A stretch of DNA of 13,437 nt from Prolixibacteraceae bacterium (GTDB taxonomy: Bacteria > Bacteroidota > Bacteroidia > Bacteroidales > Prolixibacteraceae): NCBI GenBank assembly GCA_027451165.1, contig DAIDJX010000068.1, positions 1 to 13,437 on the forward strand, written 5' to 3'. Numbering within the stretch: position 1 is the first letter of the stretch; each line of letters opens with the position of its first letter. This document shows positions 1 to 8,385 of the stretch, in pieces. A program made the position numbers and the translations under genes. The notes beneath the pieces are model-generated. The model saw only the letters and a list, made by a program, of their open reading frames with translations, ran no database searches and was not told the DNA's origin.

Positions 1-120
1 GTCGAAACAGAAATAACAATTGTCACCGTTGACGTGCAGTTTACCAACTATTTCCGGGAGTTCAATGAAGTCAGTTTCCCATCCTGTTGAACCTAATGTG
101 TGATAGATATCACTTCTCAT
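1..120 (-). CDS. Unrecognised protein, N-terminal 40 residues only (runs off left edge)
   Basis: Forty open codons read leftward from an ATG at 118-120 to the window edge, with no stop. The peptide starts MRSDIYHTLGSTGWETDF and contains a C-Y-F-C pair at residues 35-38 inside NGDNCYFCFD. A CxxC like this could be a zinc or disulfide site, but I do not recognise the family. In-frame extension upstream meets a TGA after a few codons, so this ATG is the natural start. The gene lies downstream of the terminator at 257-294 and therefore should have its own promoter, although I could not find a convincing TAnnTTTG in the 137 bp between. There is no signal peptide, so the product is probably cytoplasmic. 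Confidence is limited by the short visible length. Confidence 0.5.
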   Translation of the reverse strand, partial: MRSDIYHTLGSTGWETDFIELPEIVGKLHVNGDNCYFCFD

Positions 121-256
121 TTGATTTTGAAATTTGCCGGTTACAGATCAATCTTCTTCAAAAGCCTTATCAATTTACGAATATTTACTGTGTTATCAAA
201 ATTTTCAATCATTTTCTTTTCACTTTTCCATACTAAAATGCAGTAAACCAGAAAAT

Positions 257-294
257 TATAAAAAATCCCGGCTCGTTTTTCCGAACCGGGATTT
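257..294 (-). terminator. Rho-independent terminator of the M16 unit
   Basis: On the minus strand, a 9-bp stem (AAATCCCGG paired with CCGGGATTT, arms 286-294 and 263-271) continues past one mismatch into a further 3 bp (282-284 with 273-275), closing a short T/A-rich loop. It is followed by a run of T residues (A run at 260-265 on the plus strand). It lies 28 bp beyond the stop of the Cys-rich gene at 322, the right place and orientation to end the leftward three-gene unit. Confidence 0.85.
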
Positions 295-321
295 ACAGGT
301 ACACCAGGACTTTCAGTCCGT

Positions 322-1236
322 CTATTCTTTAGTGAGCTTTTCAATCTCTGTTACCAGTTCCATAATGGATTTTGAGTATTGTTCAGCTGCAAAATCCATC
401 CCAAAAATATTCCCGAGATGCTGCCTGATCCCATCCCAGACCTCAAGACTGTCGGGAGCCCCGTAATTACGCGAAAAAAGCGCGCGGGACCTGGAAATGT
501 CACCCCCATTGTTGTAATGATGGGTGATGATGTGCTCTGCAAATGATTTCCGCACACCTGAATCTTCCCCAACCATAAAGGATGAAGTCTTTGTCCAGTT
601 CCCCAGGAATGCCAGGTTTTCTGTTATGGTTTCATTCAGGACTTCATCGGTGGGTGCAAGGAAAACCGAATCACGGGCATACACCAGGGTAATGCGCGGA
701 AAGAAATCTTTCCGTGGAAGGGTATCATTGATTTGACAGGCATAACAGGTATAAAAATAAGCTGTTTGTTCATACGTATCTGCTATGATCCTATCCCCTT
801 CAAAGCTGAGTTCACTTCCACCGGTAAAGGTAAAAACCTCCCTGAAATGGTTGGGTGACACCTGGGTGAACAGAAAACTTTCATTGCAGCAGTGCATCCC
901 CCCTGTGTACCAGGTCAGGTACAATTCCTGCTTCCCGTCCCTGTTCAGGTCAAGATATGTGATCTTTTTGGAATTAAGGTCATCCGGGAAATCAGTAGTA
1001 TCCGGAAATTCACTTAACAGTACTTGTTCCCCGTTCCGGAATTCCAGCACAACCTCCTGACTCGCTTCCCTGAAAGTACCTTCAGGATAGGTAGCGTTTT
1101 CCGCTGTCATTTCACCGGGAGTCTTGAAGAAACGTGTACGCAGGTCAGGCCAAAAGATAACCATCAGGAGAATCAGTCCCGCAACAAATGCGATGACAAG
1201 ACCCCTGGCGAATTTTCCTGATTTTACAGTTTCCAT
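322..1236 (-). CDS. Membrane-anchored exported protein with DxNxDGxxE and GGMHCC motifs
   Basis: This 304-residue protein has one hydrophobic N-terminal segment (about residues 11-29) behind a basic start, so it is probably anchored in the inner membrane with the rest outside the cytoplasm. Residues 96-105 read DLNRDGKQEL, the calcium-loop pattern of FG-GAP/VCBS-type and EF-hand-like proteins. This runs directly into a beta-strand-like segment and a GGMHCC motif at 112-117. A second cysteine pair, C164 and C167 (CYAC), could form disulfides with C116/C117. The GG-x-HCC motif following an Asp-rich loop recurs, to my recollection, in uncharacterised secreted bacterial proteins; the function is unknown. 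The gene begins 36 bp after the M16 lipoprotein gene, on the same strand, and ends just before a terminator, so it is probably the last gene of that operon. A role in the periplasm alongside the peptidases is inferred only from this linkage. Confidence 0.8.
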   Translation of the reverse strand: METVKSGKFARGLVIAFVAGLILLMVIFWPDLRTRFFKTPGEMTAENATYPEGTFREASQEVVLEFRNGEQVLLSEFPDTTDFPDDLNSKKITYLDLNRDGKQELYLTWYTGGMHCCNESFLFTQVSPNHFREVFTFTGGSELSFEGDRIIADTYEQTAYFYTCYACQINDTLPRKDFFPRITLVYARDSVFLAPTDEVLNETITENLAFLGNWTKTSSFMVGEDSGVRKSFAEHIITHHYNNGGDISRSRALFSRNYGAPDSLEVWDGIRQHLGNIFGMDFAAEQYSKSIMELVTEIEKLTKE

Positions 1237-1272
1237 TTATTTTATGGGAAATTTCCAGATGCCGGAGTTATA

Positions 1273-4080
1273 TTAATTCAGACTGAACACCACAGGTTTG
1301 CCCAAACCAGCTTTCTCCAGAGGCTTCAACTGCGTTTGTGCATCTCCCACTACCACGTAAAACATTCGGCCGGGTTCAATGTATTTTTGTGCAGTTGCTT
1401 TCATCTGATCCTGGTTCAACGACCGGAGAAGAGATTCCTCCTGTTTGATGTAATCATCCGGAAGGTTGTTGGTCGTCCTGGTATACAGCATTTCGAGCAG
1501 TGAACCAAGGGTTTCAAAACGACGGGCATTACCTTTCAGCAGGGAAGCTTTGGTGAAGTCGACGGTTGCCTGAGGAATATCGCTCCGGTAACCCTCCATG
1601 ATGCTTTTAAACAGCGAAACCGATTCCAGGGTGGCATCAGACCGCACCGCAGCGTTGGCCGTAAAGGTGCCGTATTTATCTGATCCAGAAAACCAGGAAT
1701 ATGCGCCATAGGTAAATCCTTTTTCTTCCCTGAGGACCATAAAGAGTTTGGCGCTGGCAGTTCCCCCAAGGAGGTAGTTGGTAACTTCCGCCTTATAGTA
1801 ATCGGGATGGTTCCTTGGGATAGAAATATTACCGATATTGATTACCGATTGTTTTGAGTTGGGAACATCAACAAAATAGAGGGCTGATTTTTCCGGAAGC
1901 GGAGGAAATGTTAGTTCAGGAAATACCACTTCCTTTGCCTGCCACCGGGAATTCAGGGAAGTCAGGGCTTTCTCCACCCTGGCCTTGTCAACATCGCCGA
2001 CAACCAATAGATTGGAGACAGACGGAGAGATGTATTTAGCATAAAAGGCTTTTAAATCATCCAGTGTAATGGCTTCAGCACTTTGCACAGTGCCTTGTGC
2101 ATCAGACGAAAGAATATTTCCCTCTCCAAAGATCAGTTTATCCAGGGTCCTGGAAGCCAGATAATTCGGGTCCGACAAGTTCCTTTTCAGGTTGTTGATG
2201 GTCCGTGTTTTGTTCAGCGCAAACTGCTCCTCATCCCAGCGGGGTTCCAATAATATTTCCTCCACCAGGGAGAGAGTCTTTTCAAAATTCCTGGATAACG
2301 TACTGACCGAAACCATGATGTCTTCATCACGGCCCCTGACAGTAATGGATGCTCCAAGACGTTGGATGGCTTCTTCCAGTTCTTCCGGAGTAAGATTCTT
2401 TGTGCCTTCGTTCATCATGGCAGCTGTAAAGCGTGCTACCCCTGGTTTGGCAGGATCGTCCAGCATATGTCCGCCTTTGATGACCAGCAAATAATTGATC
2501 AGCGGCAGTTCCTTCTGTTCAATGCCACTGATTTTCATACCGTTGGGGGCTTCTGATTTCCAAACTGCCGGCAATGTCAGAGACGGATCCGGACCGGGAA
2601 CAGGAGCTGAAGAACGGTCTATTTTACTCGGGGTCTTTTTGATTTCTTCTTCTGCCGTTTGGGCAACCTCTTTTTGTGTTGCCTTCGTGATATCTTCTTC
2701 CACAATGCCTGCATTTACGGCACTCTGGGTAATGAGCGCTGACTGGCCTTTAGGTACGAAGGACGTTTGTACAAAATTCTTTCCTTTGATGTACTTGTTG
2801 TACACGTTAAGGACATCTTCCCGGGTTACACCCTTGATCAAATCTACTTCCTTCATAAGGTAATCAGGGGAACCGGCTAAGGCATCATAATAAGCCAGCA
2901 TAAATGATTTGCCCATCACACTGCTGATGTTGTTGTAAAAATCAGTCTCCAGGCGGGCTTTTATTCTTTCTATGTCATTTTCGGTGAAACCTTCTTTTTC
3001 GAACAGGTCATAGGATTCAAATATGGCTTTTTCCACTTTGTCAAGACTGGTATCCGGGCTGGCCGTTACCGAAATCCGGAATTCGCTGGCCAGTTCCTTG
3101 GCACTGTAATATACCGACACTCCTGATGTCAGCTTCTTGTCTTTGACCAACACCTTGTACATGGGCGATTTTTTCCCCTGCCCCAGTAGTTGAGCCAGAA
3201 CATCCAACGCATATGATTCCTTACTGAACATCTGAGGAACGGGATAAACCATATTGAGTTGTGGTACACGGGCAAAGTTGTCTTCATGCCACAGTTTCCT
3301 GGTCTCCGCAAGGGTCACATTCATCGGTTCCATTTTCTTCACTTCAGCACCAGCCGGAATCTCTCCAAAATACTTGTTGATCATGGCTTTGACAGAATCA
3401 GCATCATAATCCCCGGATACCACCAGCGTTGCATTATTAGGAACATAGAATTTTCCATGGAAAGCCTTGACATCCTCAATAGTGGCATTCTGGAGATCCT
3501 GCATTTCCCCGATGACATCCCAGCTGTAAGGATGCCCCTGGGGATACAGGTTTTTCAGGAGCAGGGATTCTGTAAAACCATAGGGCATGTTATCTACTCC
3601 CTGCCTTTTTTCATTCTGAACCACGTTCTGCTGTAAGGCAAATGATTGTGGGGTTACCGTATTGATGAGATATCCCATACGGTCGGATTCCAGCCACATA
3701 GCCAATTCCAGTGCATTCTTGGGGACCACTTCAAAATAAATGGTCTGATCAAAGCCGGTACCGCCATTTAACTCACCTCCCGCTCCTTCTATAAATTTAA
3801 AATACTGGTCTTCACCTACATTCTCCGAGCGTTGGAACATCATGTGCTCAAACAGGTGGGCAAATCCTGTTTTCCCCGGGACCTCGCGGTTGGAACCCAC
3901 ATGATAAAGAATGGCCAGAGAAGTAATCGGGTCGGATTTGTCAGCATTCAGGATAACCGTCAGCCCGTTGTCCAGTTTGTACTTTTCGAAAGGCAGCGAC
4001 AACGTCGCTTTTTTGTTTTGCTGGCATCCTGCAAAAACCAGGATGGCCAGTAGTGTCATAATTTTAAATAATTGTTTCAT
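1273..4080 (-). CDS. M16 family zinc metallopeptidase, lipoprotein (two-domain, pitrilysin/insulinase-like)
   Basis: This 935-residue protein begins with a hydrophobic segment and a lipobox ending in FAGC at residues 16-19, which predicts a lipid-anchored envelope protein. The inverted zinc motif HxxEH is intact as HLFEH, residues 75-79 (H75 and H79 ligands, E78 base), and the distal ligand is E157 in QNEKRQ. This is the catalytic peptidase half. A charged Lys/Glu-rich linker (about 455-515) leads to a second M16 half without HxxEH, where REEKGFTYGAYS at about 780-795 carries the Arg/Tyr pair that the family uses to bind substrate. The length matches fused two-domain M16B proteins, which close around peptides and cut them into small pieces. 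The start lies 6 bp after the stop of a paralogue, with obvious co-linearity throughout, so this is a tandem duplication within one operon. Substrate is not determinable here. Confidence 0.95.
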   Translation of the reverse strand: MKQLFKIMTLLAILVFAGCQQNKKATLSLPFEKYKLDNGLTVILNADKSDPITSLAILYHVGSNREVPGKTGFAHLFEHMMFQRSENVGEDQYFKFIEGAGGELNGGTGFDQTIYFEVVPKNALELAMWLESDRMGYLINTVTPQSFALQQNVVQNEKRQGVDNMPYGFTESLLLKNLYPQGHPYSWDVIGEMQDLQNATIEDVKAFHGKFYVPNNATLVVSGDYDADSVKAMINKYFGEIPAGAEVKKMEPMNVTLAETRKLWHEDNFARVPQLNMVYPVPQMFSKESYALDVLAQLLGQGKKSPMYKVLVKDKKLTSGVSVYYSAKELASEFRISVTASPDTSLDKVEKAIFESYDLFEKEGFTENDIERIKARLETDFYNNISSVMGKSFMLAYYDALAGSPDYLMKEVDLIKGVTREDVLNVYNKYIKGKNFVQTSFVPKGQSALITQSAVNAGIVEEDITKATQKEVAQTAEEEIKKTPSKIDRSSAPVPGPDPSLTLPAVWKSEAPNGMKISGIEQKELPLINYLLVIKGGHMLDDPAKPGVARFTAAMMNEGTKNLTPEELEEAIQRLGASITVRGRDEDIMVSVSTLSRNFEKTLSLVEEILLEPRWDEEQFALNKTRTINNLKRNLSDPNYLASRTLDKLIFGEGNILSSDAQGTVQSAEAITLDDLKAFYAKYISPSVSNLLVVGDVDKARVEKALTSLNSRWQAKEVVFPELTFPPLPEKSALYFVDVPNSKQSVINIGNISIPRNHPDYYKAEVTNYLLGGTASAKLFMVLREEKGFTYGAYSWFSGSDKYGTFTANAAVRSDATLESVSLFKSIMEGYRSDIPQATVDFTKASLLKGNARRFETLGSLLEMLYTRTTNNLPDDYIKQEESLLRSLNQDQMKATAQKYIEPGRMFYVVVGDAQTQLKPLEKAGLGKPVVFSLN

Positions 4081-4086
4081 AGCTTT

Positions 4087-6885
4087 TTATTTGTAAAGAA
4101 CAGGTTTACCAAAGCCAATTCCCTCAAGGGCATCCAGTTGTGTTTTGGCATCGCCGACAACCACATAATACATTCTGGCCGGATTGATATGTTTTTGAGC
4201 CATTTCCATAACTTTCGCCGGAGTCAGTTCTTTCACATAAGCCTCTTCCTTTTTGATGTAATCCCAGGGCAGGTTGTAAGAAGCCATCGTGCTGATCATC
4301 CCCAGCAAGCCCTGCAGGGTCTCAAACCGGAGAGCATTACCTTTCATAAGGGCCGATTTGGTGAAATCGACGTATTCCTGCGGCACATTCTGACGGTATT
4401 TTTCCATTTCCGTTTTAAAGATGGTCACTGATTCAAGGGTGGAATTGGTTCTGACCTGGGAAGAAGCTGAAAATGTACCATAGTTTGATGAACCTGAAAA
4501 TGAGGATCTTGCTCCATAGGTAAATCCCTTTTCCTCCCTGAGGATCAGGTTAAACAGACCGTTGAAAGAACCTCCCAGTTTGTAATTGGCGACATAAGCC
4601 GGATAGAAATCAGGATCTTTGCGGGATAGCGCAGGATACCCGATATTGATAACCGATTGTTTGGCGCCGGGAACATCTACAAAATATACTTTTGAAGCTT
4701 CAGGAGCTGCAGGCACCTTGATTTCCGGTAGTTTAACCTCTTTGCGGGGCCATTTGCCATTTAATCCTGCGAGTGCTTTTTCAACACGGGGTTGGTCAAT
4801 GTCCCCGACAATCAGAAAACGGGCGAGGGCAGGGGTGAAGTTCTCTGCATAAAATGCTTTCAGGTCATCCATGGTAATAGCGCTGACCGATTCTTCAGTT
4901 CCGCTGACATCAACAGCAAGGATACTCTCCCCAAACATCAGCTTGTTCAGCGTTTTCCCGGCCAGATAGTCAGGAGAAGCTGCACTTCGTTTCAATCCGT
5001 TGATGATCCTGCTCTTGGCAAGGGCAAAGGCCTCATTGTCCCAGCGGGGCTCCAGCAACATCTCTTGTACCAATTCCATCGTTTTCTCGAAATTCCTGGA
5101 TAGGGAGGAAACAATAAACGTAATGTCTTCATCGGAAGCGGAAACCCGGATACTCGCACCCAACATGCTGATGGCAGCTTCCAGTTGTTCAGGAGTTTTG
5201 TTTTTTGTGCCTTCATTGAGCATGGTAGCTACCAGGCTGGCAACTCCGGCCTTGTCGACCTTGTCGAGCAGATGTCCGCCTTCAAGAACCAGGGCATACT
5301 GAACCAGCGGAAGTTCCGACTGTTTAATGCCCCAGTATTGGATACCTCCCGATAATGCACCTGTCCAGGCTTTGGGGATAGTCACTTCAGGATCTTTTCC
5401 CAGCGGAGGCATTACAGAACGGTCAAAAGTAGACGGCGACTTCAGCACCTTATCTTCAACGGCCTTATCAACCTTAACTTCGGCAGCTTTGGTAACGTCT
5501 TCCTCAACAATACCGGCATTGACAGATCCTTCAGCCATCAGGTTCTTTTGTCCTTTCGGAACAAAACTGGTTTCAACAAAATTTTTTCCTTTTAAATATT
5601 TGTTGTAAACCGCTTTGATGTCGTCCATGGTTACGGCCATGGTATTTTCAAATTCCTTTTTGAAATAGCCGGGATCACCGGTATTCATGGTGTATTCAGC
5701 CAACGTGAAGGCTTTCCCCTGGACGCTCGAAAACCTGTTGTAAAAAGATGTTTCAAATTCATTTTTCAACTGGGTCAGATCATCCTGCGTAAACCCTTCC
5801 TTTTCAAATCTTTCAAAACCTTCAAAAATGGCTTTTTCGACATCGTTCAGGTTGACGCCGGGATTGGCCTGGACACTGATGGTAAATGAGCCGGCCAGTT
5901 CCTGTGATCCATTCCGGGCCATTACCCTTGAGGTCAGTTTCTTCTCTTTGACGAGAATATTGTATAAGGGAGATTTTTTACTTCCGGCAAGTAGATTTCC
6001 CAGAAAATTCAGGGAATAGGAATCTTTGGAAAAGCGTTCAACAGTCGGGAAAACCATAGTAAGCTGTGGCGCTTTCGCAAAATTATCTTCATGATAAAGC
6101 CTTGTTGTTTTAGATAGGGTTACCGGCATCGGTTTCCGGGGAGCTATTTTTTCGCCAGCAGGCAAATCACCGAAATATTTCTGCACCAACGATTTAACCT
6201 GAGCTGCTTCAATATCTCCCGAAATCACAAGGAAAGCATTCGACGGGGAGTAAAATTTCCTGTGGAAGGCTTTAACATCTTCCACAGTAGCATTGGTCAG
6301 GTCCTCCATTTTACCGATAACCGTCCAGTTGTAAGGATGTCCTTCAGGATAGAGCGTTTTCAGGATAATTTCCTGACTGAAACCGTAAGGTGCATTATCA
6401 TAGCTCTGCCTTTTTTCATTCTGCACTACATTCTGCTGGTTAACAAAAGCAGCCTGGGTTACTGTATTTTCAAGGAACCCCATCCGGTCAGATTCCATCC
6501 ACAACACCATTTCCAGTGCATTTTTGGGAACCACCTCGTAATAATTAGTCCTGTCCTGACTGGTGCTGCCGTTGAGATTGCCACCTGCCCCCTGGATGTT
6601 TTTGAAGAACTGATCTTCACCAACATTTTCTGACCGTTGGAACATCATGTGCTCAAATAAGTGGGCAAAGCCGGTTTTACCTGGAGTTTCCCGACTGGAT
6701 CCTACATGGTAGTAGATGGCTACCGATACAATCGGATCTGATTTGTCCTGGTGAAGAACAACAGTCAGCCCGTTCTTAAGGGTATACTTTTCAAAGGGAA
6801 CTGAAAAGTTTCCAGAGGCGTATGACTTTGTTAAAATACTGAAAAACAATAGCATAATAGGGAAAATCAATAAGACTTTTTTCAT
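4087..6885 (-). CDS. M16 family zinc metallopeptidase, secreted paralogue
   Basis: This 932-residue protein has a Sec-type signal peptide: a basic start, a hydrophobic core at about residues 4-18, and probable cleavage near SYASG at 21-25. It has no lipobox cysteine. The HxxEH motif is HLFEH at residues 75-79 with distal E157, the same numbering as in the downstream paralogue. The C-terminal half lacks zinc ligands but has the REEKGFTYGARS Arg/Tyr motif. By eye, well over half of the first 220 residues are identical between the two proteins, and the interdomain linker beginning VNAGIVEED is also shared. It is the first gene of the leftward unit. I found no strong TAnnTTTG on the minus strand in the 119-bp divergent region upstream, so its promoter is unassigned. 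The likely role is degradation of peptides in the periplasm. The family call is secure, the substrate unknown. Confidence 0.95.
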   Translation of the reverse strand: MKKVLLIFPIMLLFFSILTKSYASGNFSVPFEKYTLKNGLTVVLHQDKSDPIVSVAIYYHVGSSRETPGKTGFAHLFEHMMFQRSENVGEDQFFKNIQGAGGNLNGSTSQDRTNYYEVVPKNALEMVLWMESDRMGFLENTVTQAAFVNQQNVVQNEKRQSYDNAPYGFSQEIILKTLYPEGHPYNWTVIGKMEDLTNATVEDVKAFHRKFYSPSNAFLVISGDIEAAQVKSLVQKYFGDLPAGEKIAPRKPMPVTLSKTTRLYHEDNFAKAPQLTMVFPTVERFSKDSYSLNFLGNLLAGSKKSPLYNILVKEKKLTSRVMARNGSQELAGSFTISVQANPGVNLNDVEKAIFEGFERFEKEGFTQDDLTQLKNEFETSFYNRFSSVQGKAFTLAEYTMNTGDPGYFKKEFENTMAVTMDDIKAVYNKYLKGKNFVETSFVPKGQKNLMAEGSVNAGIVEEDVTKAAEVKVDKAVEDKVLKSPSTFDRSVMPPLGKDPEVTIPKAWTGALSGGIQYWGIKQSELPLVQYALVLEGGHLLDKVDKAGVASLVATMLNEGTKNKTPEQLEAAISMLGASIRVSASDEDITFIVSSLSRNFEKTMELVQEMLLEPRWDNEAFALAKSRIINGLKRSAASPDYLAGKTLNKLMFGESILAVDVSGTEESVSAITMDDLKAFYAENFTPALARFLIVGDIDQPRVEKALAGLNGKWPRKEVKLPEIKVPAAPEASKVYFVDVPGAKQSVINIGYPALSRKDPDFYPAYVANYKLGGSFNGLFNLILREEKGFTYGARSSFSGSSNYGTFSASSQVRTNSTLESVTIFKTEMEKYRQNVPQEYVDFTKSALMKGNALRFETLQGLLGMISTMASYNLPWDYIKKEEAYVKELTPAKVMEMAQKHINPARMYYVVVGDAKTQLDALEGIGFGKPVLYK

Positions 6886-6953
6886 TTTAACGTAGTTTAT
6901 GTTTTATAAAATCAAGGCCTGAAAATACAATATTTATCTATTCAGGATGAGCA

Positions 6954-6981
6954 TTTGACTGTCGTAAAATCATTAAGTTTG
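6954..6981 (+). promoter_or_regulatory. Candidate Bacteroidota-type promoter for the DUF2891 gene
   Basis: TAAGTTTG at 6974-6981 is a full match to the Bacteroidota -7 consensus TAnnTTTG. A TTTG at 6954-6957 can serve as the -33 element. The gap from TTTG to the -7 box is 16 nt, slightly shorter than the usual 17-23. The -7 box ends 23 bp before the ATG at 7005, so the leader would be very short. Nothing resembling a Shine-Dalgarno is visible ahead of that ATG, which is normal in this phylum. Confidence 0.55.
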
Positions 6982-7004
6982 AAAAAAATTGGTAAAACAG
7001 CGCT

Positions 7005-8084
7005 ATGGGTAAGTTTTCATTGTTTTTATTGCTGATAATCTTTCCTTTTTCAATAGCGGTAGCACAAACCAGGGTTGCAGACCGTTCCATGCTGACAATT
7101 GCAGAGGCGGAACGGTTGGCCAGGCTTCCGCTCCACTGCCTCGGGAAGGAATATCCCAACAAACTCAGCCAGACTCTGGCCGATTCATCGGAACTACGAT
7201 CACCGGATGAGCTGCATCCCGCATTTTATGGTTGTTTCGACTGGCACTCTTCAGTGCATGGCCATTGGATGCTGGTCAGGCTGCTGAAAATTTATCCGGG
7301 CTTGTCCACATCCGGGGAAATTCGACGAATCCTTGCCGCAAACCTGACGGAGAAAAATATCCTGGCAGAGGTCGCTTATTTCAATAAGCCGCATGAAAGA
7401 TCTTATGAACGAACATATGGCTGGGCATGGTTCCTGAAACTGGCGGAAGAATTGCACACCTGGGAAGATCCGCTGGCTCGCCAGCTCGAAACCAATCTGC
7501 AACCCCTGACCAGCAAAATAGTTGAACTTTACCTGCAATTTCTTCCTAAGTTGAACTATCCCCTCAGGGTGGGGGAACACCCCAATACAGCATTCGGACT
7601 GGCCTTTGCCTGGGATTTTGCCCGGTCCACCCAGCATGATTCGCTCAGGGTATTGATTGAAAAACGGGCCAGAGATTTTTATTTTAACGATGAAGGTTGT
7701 CCACTGACCTGGGAACCCGGAGGTTTTGATTTCTTCTCTCCCTGTCTGGAGGAAGCTGACCTGATGCGTAGAATTCTTCCACAGAAGGAATTCATGATCT
7801 GGTTCAGGAAATTCCTTCCTGCATTTTCTGACCCCGCTTTTCAGCTTGAGCCTGGACGGGTCAGTGACAGGAGTGATGGGAAGTTGGTTCACCTCGATGG
7901 ATTGAATTTCAGCAGGGCGCGCTGCCTTTATGGTATTGCTGCCACCCTGACAGAATATTCTGGATTAAGAGCTACGGCCCAAAACCATATCCAACACTCT
8001 TTGCCCTCCATCACCGATGGAAGCTATGAAGGCGAGCACTGGCTGGCCAGTTTTGCATTATTGGCGCTGATCAGTGCAGAGTGA
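7005..8084 (+). CDS. DUF2891 family exported protein
   Basis: This 359-residue protein starts with a clear Sec signal peptide (hydrophobic core residues 4-18, probable cleavage after AVA at 18-20). The mature part opens with the strongly conserved signature of DUF2891: HPAFYGCFDWHSSVHGHW at residues 71-88, rich in His, Asp and Trp and probably lining an active site or ligand pocket. The rest is largely helical by composition, consistent with an alpha/alpha-barrel, and contains further conserved-looking patches such as GEHPNTAFGLAFAWDFA and CPLTWEPGGFDFFSPC. The biochemical function of the family is, to my knowledge, unassigned. An enzyme acting on glycans or other periplasmic substrates is a guess from the fold and the aromatic/acidic pocket. 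It is the first gene of a rightward unit with DUF6132 and M28 genes, 46 bp from the next start. Bacterial DUF2891 homologues lacking a signal peptide are also common. Confidence 0.88.
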   Translation: MGKFSLFLLLIIFPFSIAVAQTRVADRSMLTIAEAERLARLPLHCLGKEYPNKLSQTLADSSELRSPDELHPAFYGCFDWHSSVHGHWMLVRLLKIYPGLSTSGEIRRILAANLTEKNILAEVAYFNKPHERSYERTYGWAWFLKLAEELHTWEDPLARQLETNLQPLTSKIVELYLQFLPKLNYPLRVGEHPNTAFGLAFAWDFARSTQHDSLRVLIEKRARDFYFNDEGCPLTWEPGGFDFFSPCLEEADLMRRILPQKEFMIWFRKFLPAFSDPAFQLEPGRVSDRSDGKLVHLDGLNFSRARCLYGIAATLTEYSGLRATAQNHIQHSLPSITDGSYEGEHWLASFALLALISAE

Positions 8085-8130
8085 ACAAACTTTTTCCTTG
8101 TTTTGCTGTTTGGATTGTAAAATTTGTCAG

Positions 8131-8385
8131 ATGAAAGAGTTTATTGTTAAACACAAATGGGCGCTGATTGCAGGTGTGGCCGGTGGAATTGGCGGATTTC
8201 TTTATTGGCGCTTTGTGGGCTGTACCAGCGGAACCTGCCCCATCAAATCGGTGTGGTACTGGAGCACGCTCTGGGGGGCAGCGATGGGTTATCTGCTTGG
8301 AGATATGGTCAACGACTGGTTTGTCAGAAGGAAACTCAAAAAAAACAGTCAGTCTGCTGATAGCGAAGAAAATCCGTCATTATGA
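8131..8385 (+). CDS. DUF6132 family small membrane protein
   Basis: The ATG at 8131 gives 84 residues. A longer version from 8074 would add 19 residues overlapping the DUF2891 gene's end and is less likely, because the family-like sequence starts at MKEFIVKHKW. There are two hydrophobic segments, about residues 10-29 and 41-58, joined by a short loop with the conserved GCTSGTCPI (residues 30-38, Cys31 and Cys36). The tail is basic then acidic (RRKLKKN... to SEENPSL). The segment between the helices resembles the loop seen in DUF6132, a Bacteroidota-rich family of unknown function; the two cysteines could be redox or metal active. Its stop TGA overlaps the ATG of the M28 gene (ATGA at 8382-8385), so the two are probably translationally coupled. 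Confidence 0.85.
   Translation: MKEFIVKHKWALIAGVAGGIGGFLYWRFVGCTSGTCPIKSVWYWSTLWGAAMGYLLGDMVNDWFVRRKLKKNSQSADSEENPSL

Noticed and set aside
141..212. Minus-strand 23-codon ORF just before the left-edge gene
   Set aside because: It could be a leader peptide, but it has no clear ribosome site, no regulatory codon run and no accompanying attenuator hairpin. It is within what chance gives in A/T-rich DNA.
141..344. Minus-strand 67-residue ORF across the terminator
   Set aside because: It overlaps the end of the Cys-rich gene and translates through the terminator hairpin at 257-294.
4072..4431. Plus-strand ORF of 119 residues opposite the M16 gene
   Set aside because: It is antisense to the conserved C-terminal end of the M16 paralogue and spans the operon junction; it has no family features.
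7251..7892. Minus-strand ORF of 213 residues
   Set aside because: It is antisense to the DUF2891 gene, whose sense frame has a signal peptide and a conserved family signature. The antisense peptide shows no recognisable domain and no gene-like spacing.
8074..8130. Longer start for the DUF6132 gene
   Set aside because: It would overlap the end of the DUF2891 gene and add a Cys-rich stretch unlike the family; the ATG at 8131 begins the family-like sequence.
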